Of a stretch of DNA of 64,000 nucleotides, positions 26,194 through 33,885 are shown piece after piece. Numbering within the stretch: position 1 is the stretch's first letter; each line of letters opens with the position of its first letter. Source of the stretch: Microcaldota archaeon (lineage in GTDB: Archaea > Micrarchaeota > Micrarchaeia > Anstonellales > JAHKLY01); the NCBI GenBank assembly GCA_020854825.1, contig JAHKLY010000002.1, positions 95,487-159,486 of the forward strand, given 5' to 3'. The notes below the pieces were generated by a model. The model ran no database searches, was not told the origin of the DNA, and was given only the letters and a program-made list of their open reading frames with translations. The position numbers and the translations under genes were made by a program.

Positions 26194-26649
26194 ATGATTA
26201 AAGTTCCAAACTTAAATTTACCAGAAATTCAAATTCAACAAGCAGGTGTTGATTTAACATTAGATAAAATTTTCGAATTTACATCAAAAGGCCAAATAGA
26301 TTATGATAATTCAAAAAGAAGGATAGCAGAAACTAAAGAATTAGAATTTGATGATGAAATTTTTTTAAAACCAGGAACATATAAAGTTCAATTAAGTGAA
26401 ATAATTAAAATTCCTGAAGACTGTTTAGGCATATGTTTACCTAGATCCACTTTGTTAAGATGTGGCGCTACTATACATACTGCTTTTTGGGATCCTGGTT
26501 ATGAAGGTAAAAGTGAAATATTATTAGTTGTTTATAATCCAGAAGGTTTAATTTTATGTAAAAAAGCCAGAATTGCACAAATGACTTTTGTTAAAGTAGA
26601 AGATTCAAAAGGATCTTATAAGGGCGCATATTATAAAGAAAACCTTTAG
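26194..26649 (+). CDS. dUTPase / dCTP deaminase family enzyme, dUTPase-like
   Basis: A 151-residue trimeric-type nucleotide hydrolase. Motifs: QQAGVDLTLD, PRSTLLRCGATIHTAFWDPG, and RIAQMTFVKV. The substrate-binding core of the dCTP deaminase/dUTPase fold is intact. The strand after DPGYEG reads EILLVVYN, with no glutamate where dCTP deaminase has its catalytic Glu, so dUTP diphosphatase is preferred. It keeps uracil out of DNA and supplies dUMP. The TTTTAG-type palindromes lie upstream (26040) and just downstream (26659). Confidence 0.85.
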   Translation: MIKVPNLNLPEIQIQQAGVDLTLDKIFEFTSKGQIDYDNSKRRIAETKELEFDDEIFLKPGTYKVQLSEIIKIPEDCLGICLPRSTLLRCGATIHTAFWDPGYEGKSEILLVVYNPEGLILCKKARIAQMTFVKVEDSKGSYKGAYYKENL

Positions 26650-26658
26650 GAAAAAGAG

Positions 26659-26675
26659 TTTTAGTAAAACTAAAA
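26659..26675 (+). promoter_or_regulatory. TTTTAG-N5-CTAAAA palindrome downstream of the dUTPase-like gene
   Basis: TTTTAG-TAAAA-CTAAAA, identical in core to the 22535 site, starts 10 bp after the stop codon at 26649 and about 60 bp before the small ORF at 26735. It may be the operator of that small gene. Confidence 0.5.
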
Positions 26676-26734
26676 GACTTGTTTTTATAGTAAAAATCAT
26701 AGATTATTTAAAATGTATATAATCTAATTAATTT

Positions 26735-26911
26735 ATGAAAATCAAACAGAAAGTGATTCATAAGATAGATAAAAAAATTGAAAAAAATATAATTAAAAGA
26801 AATTTTTGTATTGGATATCACGCAGATGAACTAGCAGATAAATTTAATAATCGCGCTAAACGTTGGTATGCTGTAAAAATATTTATTGATCCATTAGTAG
26901 ATAAAATATAA
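26735..26911 (+). CDS. 58-residue basic protein of unknown function
   Basis: A short open frame of 58 codons after a TTTAAAATG TATA-like word. The product is basic, helical at the start (KIKQKVIHKIDKKIEKNIIK) and contains NNRAKRWYAVKIFIDP. The content is more protein-like than expected by chance in this AT-rich DNA. Preceded at about 60 bp by a TTTTAG palindrome. Low-to-moderate confidence because of its size. Confidence 0.45.
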   Translation: MKIKQKVIHKIDKKIEKNIIKRNFCIGYHADELADKFNNRAKRWYAVKIFIDPLVDKI

Positions 26912-26920
26912 ATAAAAACC

Positions 26921-27152
26921 GCATATAAGTAAACTACTGTGCGTTTCAGAAACCATAACAGTAAACTCTTAATAATTCCAAAAACTGGAAATTTAATGTT
27001 TGGTTTACTGTAATGATGTTATATATCAAAAGTGTGTCGCAAAAGCGGGCTTAATTTTTAAAATAGGGTAAAAAGCGCTGTTTTTAATAAATTTCATATA
27101 ATTCAGTTTACTATAATGGGGTTTTTATCTTCATTGGTTTACTATATTGATG
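26921..27152 (+). repeat. five copies of a GTTTACT element, two inverted and three direct
   Basis: The core GTTTACT occurs as the reverse complement at 26928-26934 and 26960-26966, and forward at 27003-27009, 27106-27112 and 27137-27143. The flanks are conserved too (GTTTACT then RTAATGATG-like text), giving an element of about 16 bp. Spacing is 32 bp in the inverted pair and 31 bp in the last direct pair. The 395-bp gap 26912-27306 that holds them has no other gene. Possible roles are an operator array, iterons, or a structured RNA. Confidence 0.6.
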
Positions 27153-27306
27153 TATTTTTTTACATTTTAAATACATTAATTTTGCACTGTTTTTTGCTTG
27201 TGTAAGTAATTCTTTTTGATCAATTCTTTACTCTTTTTTATCTTTTATTTACTCTTTTATTATATTTTGATTAGTATTATAAATAAAATGTTATAAATAT
27301 ACTTTT

Positions 27307-28020
27307 ATGCAAAAACAAACTTCTAATGTTGAATCTTTATCAAAATCTCTAATAGTAATAACTAGGGGAGCACATGTTGCTGAAACTATTTCTTTTATAA
27401 CTGCAAAACTTTTAGTCGATAGAATGAAAAAGCAAGGTTGTAATGTTGTACTAGAAACAGAGGACTATAGAAACTCCCCAACTTACAGGATCAGAATGAA
27501 TAGATTACATAATACGAAGTTTAAGATTGATGATGAAGAATTTCAAAAAGAAGCACAATCAAATATATTTTGGACTAGGCAAATAGAAGATAAATATACT
27601 ATTGATTATAAAAAACCATATATTTTTGATATGCACACTTCAGAAGAATATTTTTTTGCCACAACCAATGTTGAATTATATAAGTAGAATGCAGAATTTA
27701 ATGTGGGGGGAAATAGTTCTAAATTTAAAGGCCAAATTGCAAGTTTTAGAGGTTGGGTTTGGCCTGTAGCAGATAACCATTTTGCAATTGAAATGCATGG
27801 ACCTGTTAAATTAGATAAAAATGGAAATAAACTTACATATTGGAATCTACAAGATATTGAAGACTATAAAAAAAGAAGAATTAATAGAGATTCTCCAATA
27901 TACGATAATAAACTAGCATGGAAAAAAGGATACTTTAGTAAAGTAATTTTAGATAAAATAATAAGATTAATTCATGCTATTATTAAAACTGAAGGTAAAG
28001 AAAGCTTACTAATTACTTAG
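27307..28020 (+). pseudogene. zinc carboxypeptidase/AspA-AstE-like gene split by an in-frame TAG
   Basis: Two in-frame halves (27307-27687 and 27703-28020) are joined by one TAG at 27685-27687 and 12 further bases without a stop. Reading through gives LYK-stop-NAEFNVGGNSS. The first half has ITRGAHVAE (a GxHxxE zinc-site pattern), NRLHNTKF, and IFDMHTSEE (third ligand His). The second half has FAIEMHGPVK, with a possible catalytic Glu. The whole, about 237 residues, looks like a succinylglutamate-desuccinylase/aspartoacylase M14 enzyme. TAG ends several other genes here, so code reassignment is unlikely; nonsense mutation or error is simplest. Confidence 0.65.
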
Positions 28021-28062
28021 TTTTAACTTATATGTTATTAAGTATTTTATAGTCTTTAAATA

Positions 28063-29220
28063 TTATCTAGTTAATTTTTCAAATTCTTTTATATATGTGT
28101 CATCTAATTCAGGATTAGAAAATTCACTTAGTTTGTTTATTTTTATACTAAGTAAATATGTTATTTTCATTAATTCTTGTTTTAACTCGTCTTTATCCTT
28201 TGGATCTATTAGTTCATCATTAAGATATCTAGTGTAAATATCCATTGCATACCCTAAACAGTGTTCACGATACTCTGTAGGTAACGTAGAATCACTGGAA
28301 ATTATTAAACTTGCATATATCATTTGAGATATTTCATTTGTTGCGTGTGAACTATCATGAAATGATTCATAATTAATTACTCCAAACATGTCTTTAAAAT
28401 AATTAACTGCGTCTTTAATTCCTTTAAGCTTATATTTTTCAATTGAATAATCATAAATAGTAGTTTCAAATTGTTTGATTGCACCTGCTTTTAAATAAAA
28501 ATATGCAGCGTCTATTGAATTAATACTTTCAGCAGTTTCAAAATACATTACTTTTGCATCAAATTTTGTAAATATTTGTTTATTATGTTCTCCTTTTTCG
28601 TTTTTTGTTATAAAGATCCCAGTTTTTCCATCTTCTAAAAAGGTTATTTCATTTTCTAAGATGTCTCCTGCCATGTAAGTTATAAATGCATAATTAAAAT
28701 GTTTTTTTGGATCTATTTCTCTTTTTTCGTTTTTATTTTGTCTGTATTGAGCTATTGACATTAATGCCATATTTTGATTACCTGCATTATTTTCAATTTT
28801 TAATAGAATATTTGAATAAACGATTGCGGCACCATAATTATGTTCTTCCCAAAGTGCTTTATTTATACAGTTTTTTAAAAATTCTGTTACTTCTATTTCA
28901 TTTAATTCCTTTAATATATTATCTTTATTCTTTGAAGAAAATATTTCATTAATTATTGGATCAATTCTTAATAATTCTAATTGAGTAGTTAATGTTTTTT
29001 CAATTGAATAAAACGAAGAAAGAAAAGGATTTTTTCTTATTTTTCCATTATTAAATGCTTCATCTATCAAACTAAATAGATTTGCAAAATTACCTGCTGC
29101 CATTTCTTCTTCTACAATTGTTATAATATTTTTTGAATATACATTCATACTTATACTAGTTGTATTTTTTTTAGTGGATTTATCTTCACTATGACTAGGG
29201 ATAGCAACATAAAATAACAT
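28063..29220 (-). CDS. helical (TPR-like) protein of unknown function
   Basis: A 385-residue helical protein with pairs of amphipathic helices suggestive of a TPR-like solenoid (ALWEEHNYGAAIVYSNILLK, AAYFYLKAGAIKQFE). The first 25 residues are not a convincing signal peptide. Its ATG overlaps the stop of the upstream gene (29220), so translation is coupled. The set 30519-28063 runs as zincin, signal-bearing helical protein, then this one; a shared process is likely but unknown. Confidence 0.65.
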   Translation of the reverse strand: MLFYVAIPSHSEDKSTKKNTTSISMNVYSKNIITIVEEEMAAGNFANLFSLIDEAFNNGKIRKNPFLSSFYSIEKTLTTQLELLRIDPIINEIFSSKNKDNILKELNEIEVTEFLKNCINKALWEEHNYGAAIVYSNILLKIENNAGNQNMALMSIAQYRQNKNEKREIDPKKHFNYAFITYMAGDILENEITFLEDGKTGIFITKNEKGEHNKQIFTKFDAKVMYFETAESINSIDAAYFYLKAGAIKQFETTIYDYSIEKYKLKGIKDAVNYFKDMFGVINYESFHDSSHATNEISQMIYASLIISSDSTLPTEYREHCLGYAMDIYTRYLNDELIDPKDKDELKQELMKITYLLSIKINKLSEFSNPELDDTYIKEFEKLTR

Positions 29221-29810
29221 TATTTAGCCTCTTTTAATGATTCTAAAATTTCATTACAGTCTTCAATACCTTGAGAATTACCTGTTTCTTCAAATAATTT
29301 TTTAGCTCTTTCTAAGTATTCTTCTGATGTTATCATACCTCTTCCTGGTTTTCCATTATAGGCTTTTGAACCTATATGCATCAAATATTCTGCAAATTGT
29401 TTATAATTCTCAGCTGCCCTATTAGTATTTTCATTTATTTCTTCTTCAGTATCTAAGTATTCATTAAATTCTAATCCCATTGTTGCTGCGTTTAAATATT
29501 CTTTTTCCTCTTCTAATTTTGATAGTGCTGATTTTATTTTTTCTTTTCCGTCTTTTATATTTAAATTTAATTCCATTGTATTAAATATTAAAAATATGGC
29601 AGTCATTGGTTTGTTATTATTCATATAAAATTCATAATCTTTCAAATATTGAGTACTTAAAATATTTTCTTCTTCTTGGGTGAAAGTTATTTCTTTTAAT
29701 GGTTCTTTTTTAGGAAATGGATCAGCAAGTGTAGAAGTAGCTAATGTTAAGCCAACTAACCCAATTCGCATAATTCTATTAATTTTATTTTTAAGTTTTG
29801 CTTTTTCCAT
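29220..29810 (-). CDS. exported helical protein, TPR-like
   Basis: A 196-residue protein with a basic N-terminus and a hydrophobic segment (about 12-29, RIMRIGLVGLTLATSTLADP), a probable signal peptide with cleavage near LADP. The remainder is helical, with repeats typical of TPR packing (EYLNAATMGLEFNEYL, NYKQFAEYLMHIGSKAY, ERAKKLFEETGN). It overlaps the downstream gene by one base. No enzyme motif. Confidence 0.65.
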   Translation of the reverse strand: MEKAKLKNKINRIMRIGLVGLTLATSTLADPFPKKEPLKEITFTQEEENILSTQYLKDYEFYMNNNKPMTAIFLIFNTMELNLNIKDGKEKIKSALSKLEEEKEYLNAATMGLEFNEYLDTEEEINENTNRAAENYKQFAEYLMHIGSKAYNGKPGRGMITSEEYLERAKKLFEETGNSQGIEDCNEILESLKEAK

Positions 29811-29853
29811 ACTTTATTTATAAATAGTGATATATTTATACATTTTTATAGGA

Positions 29854-30519
29854 TTATTCATGTCCAAAAATATTTCTTAGTTTTTTAATTATAAATTCTT
29901 CAAGAAATCTTCTTAGGTCTTCTGTTTTTAAATATTCTTCTTTAGCTTGTTCAAAAGCAATATTATAATTTTTATCCTTTGAAGGAAGTCTAGTGTGTAA
30001 TTGATTTATTGTTAAAGCTCCTAATAATTCACAAAATCCTTCTCCTCTATAACCATAGCTTGATCTTTCTGGATCAAAAACAAGTCCACTAATCTCATTA
30101 TCTAATAATTTTGGAAAAAATAGAAGTGCGTATTTAAATATTAATTCATGACCTAATTCATGACTCATTACATTTTCTATCCCATTTTTGCAAGGAGAAG
30201 GATATGCAAAAACATATCGAATTTTAACTACTTTTGTTGGTTTTATACCAGTAAATTCTATTTGAGTAAAATGTTGAGTATATGCATGATAATCATTTTT
30301 TAATGTAGATTTTAGTTTAATAATTCTATCTTCCGAAGCAGGTGTTCTATATTTTTCTTCAATTTGTGTATTAAGTTCTTCAAATGTCAATCCTATCTTT
30401 GATTCTATTATTCTTTGTTGTTTTAAAAATAAATTAGCCATAAAATCATTTACTTTTTTGCCAAACTTACCTTTTATTCTAAGTTTTGTTTTTCCTATTT
30501 TATATACATTTGAAACCAT
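29854..30519 (-). CDS. zincin-type metallopeptidase-like protein
   Basis: A 221-residue protein with a clear HExxH zinc signature in VMSHELGHELIF (about 122-130). A later GEGFCELLGAL (about 160) gives a plausible third ligand Glu, the gluzincin arrangement. No signal peptide or membrane segment is obvious. The gene precedes an exported helical protein and a second helical protein on the same strand, with a 44-bp gap, so they may act together. Confidence 0.7.
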   Translation of the reverse strand: MVSNVYKIGKTKLRIKGKFGKKVNDFMANLFLKQQRIIESKIGLTFEELNTQIEEKYRTPASEDRIIKLKSTLKNDYHAYTQHFTQIEFTGIKPTKVVKIRYVFAYPSPCKNGIENVMSHELGHELIFKYALLFFPKLLDNEISGLVFDPERSSYGYRGEGFCELLGALTINQLHTRLPSKDKNYNIAFEQAKEEYLKTEDLRRFLEEFIIKKLRNIFGHE

Positions 30520-30560
30520 ATTTTTATTGTGTTTTTTTGAGTTTATAAATGTATCTTAAT

Positions 30561-31808
30561 CTATAAAAGAAGTGTGGCTAAACCTAGGAATACAAAGAAT
30601 CCAAGAACATCTGTAGCAGTTGTAATGAATATTGTTGCAGAAGATGCAGGATCTTTTCCTAATTTAGTCATAACTAATGGAATTAATGCACCAAATAGGC
30701 CTGCAATCATTAAATTAGTAATCATTGCAATACCAATGATTAATCCTAATAATGGGTTATGATTCCATAAACTAGCGATTATTGCTACTAAAATACCATT
30801 TATTATACCATTTATTGCTCCTGCAGTAAGCTCATTAATAATAACTTGCTTAGCAGTTTTAGAATTAATTTTATTTAATGTAAGTCCTCTAACCATTACT
30901 GCTAATGTTTGAGTTCCTGCGTTACCTCCCATTCCTGCAACTATTGGCATATAAACTGCTAATAACACAAATGCAGATATTGTTTCTTGAAATAGACTAA
31001 CAATAGACGCAGCTAAAAATGCAGTTCCTAAATTTATTATTAACCATTTATATCTACTTTTAACTTTAGTTAAAGGCGGATCTAAAACTTGTTCCTCTTT
31101 TTTAATTCCTGCAAAATCACGAAGACTAGTAGAAGTTTTTTCTTCTATTATTCTTAAAATATCATCTGAATAGATTATCCCCAATATGCATCGATTTTCA
31201 TCTAAAACTATTATTTTAGAATGTGCGTTTTTTTTGAATATTTCAATTATTTTATGTTTATGGGTGTCATGTTTAATTGTAGGTATCTTTTTAATATATT
31301 TAAATATTTTTTCAGTCTTCCTTTTTGAAATAAATATTAATGGAGATAATTCTCCTTTTAAATAACCATTTTTCATTACAAGAATCGTGGGAAACTTTCC
31401 AGTTCTCTTTTCATGGTATCTAACCATTTTAGAAATTTCTTTAAAAGTTGTATCTATATCAACTTCAACAAATTCCAAACTCATTAAATCTGCTGCTGTT
31501 CTTAAATCAAATCTAAGTAAATATTCTACTTTTTCTTTGATTTCCTTTTCTAATTCACGTAATATTGGTTTTTGTCTCTTTAAATTAATATTTTTTAATA
31601 ATATATATATGTCATCAAAATCTAAAAATTCAATTAATCTAAGTATTTCATTATTGGTTAGATTATTCATTAGTTCTATTTGTAATTTTTTGGGTAATTT
31701 TAATAAAACAAACCCTTGATTATTAGTAGGTATTTTTTTAAATATTTTAATCCTATCAGATTTTGAATTAATTAACTTAGTTATGACATTTTGTTTGTTA
31801 ATTTTCAT
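30561..31808 (-). CDS. mgtE: MgtE-family magnesium transporter
   Basis: A 415-residue protein with the MgtE domain order. An N-terminal helical superhelix (about 15-95, NEILRLIEFLDFDDIYILL) is followed by a CBS pair (about 100-230, with the second CBS IIVLDENRCILGIIYSDD). The membrane domain (about 255-415) carries PIVAGMGGNAGTQTLAVMVR and the terminal helix ATDVLGFFVFLGLATLL. The Asp in TATDVLGF matches the pore residue of the family. Mg2+ binding to the cytosolic domains closes the channel in MgtE. Confidence 0.93.
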   Translation of the reverse strand: MKINKQNVITKLINSKSDRIKIFKKIPTNNQGFVLLKLPKKLQIELMNNLTNNEILRLIEFLDFDDIYILLKNINLKRQKPILRELEKEIKEKVEYLLRFDLRTAADLMSLEFVEVDIDTTFKEISKMVRYHEKRTGKFPTILVMKNGYLKGELSPLIFISKRKTEKIFKYIKKIPTIKHDTHKHKIIEIFKKNAHSKIIVLDENRCILGIIYSDDILRIIEEKTSTSLRDFAGIKKEEQVLDPPLTKVKSRYKWLIINLGTAFLAASIVSLFQETISAFVLLAVYMPIVAGMGGNAGTQTLAVMVRGLTLNKINSKTAKQVIINELTAGAINGIINGILVAIIASLWNHNPLLGLIIGIAMITNLMIAGLFGALIPLVMTKLGKDPASSATIFITTATDVLGFFVFLGLATLLL

Positions 31809-31839
31809 TGTACTTTTTAATTTAAGTTATTTTTTAAAT

Positions 31840-32028
31840 TTAACTCTTAAAAAACTTGTATGTTGGTCTTACTGCCAAAATTAAAGCAATTAATAAAAAT
31901 ATATGCCATTCAATAAATAATATCTTGGGAAACAAAATAACAATACATAAGGTTGCAAAAAAAACTGAACCTTTTGTTAGTATAATATCTAAAATATCCA
32001 TATTTTTAACTTTTTTATTTAAATTCAT
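31840..32028 (-). CDS. small two-helix membrane protein
   Basis: A 62-residue protein with one or two hydrophobic helices (about 18-34, 38-55) and a basic end (RPTYKFFKS). A strong site GAGGTGAGTGT precedes the ATG at 32028, and the gene lies 11 bp after the stop of the 32040 gene, so it is likely the last gene of the tspO operon. Function unknown. Confidence 0.6.
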   Translation of the reverse strand: MNLNKKVKNMDILDIILTKGSVFFATLCIVILFPKILFIEWHIFLLIALILAVRPTYKFFKS

Positions 32029-32039
32029 ACACTCACCTC

Positions 32040-32303
32040 TTATTTACTAGTTGCAGATCTAAAAAATCCTGCTATAAATCCCAACATTGCTCCAATTGCA
32101 ATTAAATCAGGATTTGTTATATCAAAAATCTGTTCAAATCCTTTTAAAACAAAAACATTTAAAAATGGAATAATACTTACAATTGCTCCACTAATTGCAC
32201 CCATAACTGCACCAATACTAGCAAATATAAAAATTGCAAGAATTCCTATTAATATTGCAAAAACACTTCCTAATGCAATATCCCAATTTTTTAAAAAATT
32301 CAT
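32040..32303 (-). CDS. small membrane protein with glycine-rich helices
   Basis: An 87-residue protein with a long hydrophobic stretch (SVFAILIGILAIFIFASIGAV and GAISGAIVSIIPFLNVFVLK) and an IAIGAMLGFIAGFF tail, three helices by appearance. ATG 32303 is chosen because GAGGTGATAA then serves as the ribosome site. Lies between tspO and the 62-residue gene in a three-gene operon. Confidence 0.6.
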   Translation of the reverse strand: MNFLKNWDIALGSVFAILIGILAIFIFASIGAVMGAISGAIVSIIPFLNVFVLKGFEQIFDITNPDLIAIGAMLGFIAGFFRSATSK

Positions 32304-32313
32304 ATTTATCACC

Positions 32314-32790
32314 TCAATTAAGTATAAAGATATAATAATTTAATATGGTTGCAAAAGAAACCCATAATATATACGGTATGAGTAGGTATGCTGCCTTTTT
32401 ATCAAGTTTATAGAATAATTTCATAATTAAAACTATAAATAACCATAAAAAAATTATACATATTAAACCAAATAATGGAGAAGTTAAACCAAAAAATAGA
32501 ATTGACCATAAAGTATTCAAAACTAATTGAATTCCAAAAATAATTAATGCCAATTTAACTTCTTTTTTCTTAATCCCTTTTGAATAAATTAAATATGCTG
32601 AAATTCCCATTAAGACATATAATATAGTCCAAACTGGTCCAAATACCCAATTTGGAGGATTAAAAGAAGGTTTATTGATACTTTCATACCAGGTAGGTAT
32701 ATTTTGAGTTGTAAATATTGAACCTATTATTCCTGCTAACAAACAGAGGATTATAAATCCTATTAAAATTCCTGCATTTTTTAACTTCAT
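32314..32790 (-). CDS. tspO: TspO/MBR-family membrane protein
   Basis: A 158-residue five-helix protein. The family signature is present: WYESINKPSFNPPNWVFGPVW at about 34-54, followed by ILYVLMGISAYLIY, LVLNTLWSILFFG and PYILWVSFATILNYYIF. TspO proteins bind or degrade porphyrins and respond to oxidative stress in bacteria; the archaeal role is not established. First gene of a small operon with two short membrane proteins. Confidence 0.9.
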   Translation of the reverse strand: MKLKNAGILIGFIILCLLAGIIGSIFTTQNIPTWYESINKPSFNPPNWVFGPVWTILYVLMGISAYLIYSKGIKKKEVKLALIIFGIQLVLNTLWSILFFGLTSPLFGLICIIFLWLFIVLIMKLFYKLDKKAAYLLIPYILWVSFATILNYYIFILN

Positions 32791-32841
32791 AAGTTATACT
32801 ACTTTGATTAACTATAAAAAGCTTTTGCGTATTAAAAATAT

Positions 32842-33414
32842 ATGGAAAATATTTTGAAAATTCTTAAACTTTATAAATTAAAGACAATTTATCGTGAAAA
32901 TTCTGTTGAAAATAGAAAAGAAAGTGTTGCATAATATACTTGGAGTAGTATGCTTCTTGCAGATTATTTTTTAGATGTATTTAAACAAAAAGGATTTGAA
33001 CCTAAAATAAACAGAGAAAGAGTATTTCAACTTCTTTTATATCACGATGTAGTTGAAATTGAAACAGGAGATATTTCTATACATTTAGAAGATGCGAGAG
33101 AGGGAAAAGAAGAAAAAGAAAAATTGGCAATTCAAAAATTGAGTAAAGAAGTCCCAAAAGAATTAGAAGAAAAACTTATTGAAATGTTTTATGAGTATGA
33201 AAATCATAAAACAATTGAAGCAAAATTTGCTAAAGCTATTGATGTTTTAGATGCTCAAATTCATGAAATAGATTATAAAAACGATTGGATAGGATGGACA
33301 GCAGATATTTTATATAAACATAAAAAAAATAAGGTTAAAGAATTTCCAATCTTGGATGAATTTTTTGAAGAATTAATTGATTTTCTTAAAAAAGATGGGT
33401 ATTTTGATCAATAA
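32842..33414 (+). pseudogene. HD-domain (YfbR/HDDC2-like) phosphohydrolase with an in-frame TAA and lost metal His
   Basis: From ATG 32842 the frame reads MENILKILKLYKLKTIYREN to ESVA, then TAA at 32932-32934, then continues in the same frame as YTWSSMLLADYF and the rest of an HD protein (YHDVVEIETGDIS, FAKAIDVLDAQIHEID). Family members read ESVAEHSW at this point. Here GAA has become TAA and the next CAT has become TAT, so both the Glu and the first metal-binding His are gone. Intact relatives act as 5'-deoxynucleotidases. A shortened protein from ATG 32950 (154 residues) would lack that ligand. Confidence 0.7.
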
Positions 33415-33481
33415 ATTATGAATATGTTTATAACACATTTATATATTTTCTTATTCTAAATATTTAATAGGAGGTGGGGTT

Positions 33482-33883
33482 ATGAAAGAAATAACTGTAA
33501 TAACAAAAAATGAAATTGGTGCGTTAGCTGAAGTATGTAGTATTCTAGGTAAAGCAGGCATTAACCTCCAAGGGATATCTGCTAATGGAGTTGATAATAA
33601 AGGTATTATCAAAATTATAACTAGTGATCCGATCTCAAGTGAAAACTTCTTAAATAAAAAAGGATATAAAACAAAAATAAATGATGTGATTGTTGCTAAA
33701 ATTAATGATCGACCAGGAGAATTAAGTAAACTAATTGAAAAACTATCTAGAGAACGAGTAAATTTGGAATCTGTATACTTGTTAAATAATACAAAAGGAA
33801 TAGTGGAAATTGCTATAATACCAGAAAGAACAGAAGATATCGAAAAAATAACAGATATGATAGGCAAAGGATATATTGCTTAG
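33482..33883 (+). CDS. tandem ACT-domain protein
   Basis: A 133-residue protein made of two ACT domains. The first is at about 1-60 (KEITVITKNEIGALAEVCSILGKAGINLQGISA), the second at about 67-133 (DVIVAKINDRPGELSKLIEKLSRERVNLESVYLL). Such proteins bind amino acids and act as sensors. A strong AGGAGGTGGGG lies before the ATG. No biosynthetic gene is next to it, and it ends 2 bp before the end of a convergent helical gene. Confidence 0.85.
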   Translation: MKEITVITKNEIGALAEVCSILGKAGINLQGISANGVDNKGIIKIITSDPISSENFLNKKGYKTKINDVIVAKINDRPGELSKLIEKLSRERVNLESVYLLNNTKGIVEIAIIPERTEDIEKITDMIGKGYIA

Positions 33884-33885
33884 TA

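Noticed and set aside
26921-27152. GTTTACT elements considered as C/D-box guide RNAs because of ATGATG words
   Set aside because: No matching CTGA D boxes at the required spacing, and the ATGATG-like text is only part of a longer conserved element.
27307-28020. TAG as a sense codon (genetic-code change)
   Set aside because: TAG ends several complete genes here, including truD, the dUTPase-like gene, the SlyD-like gene and the TPR-AAA gene.
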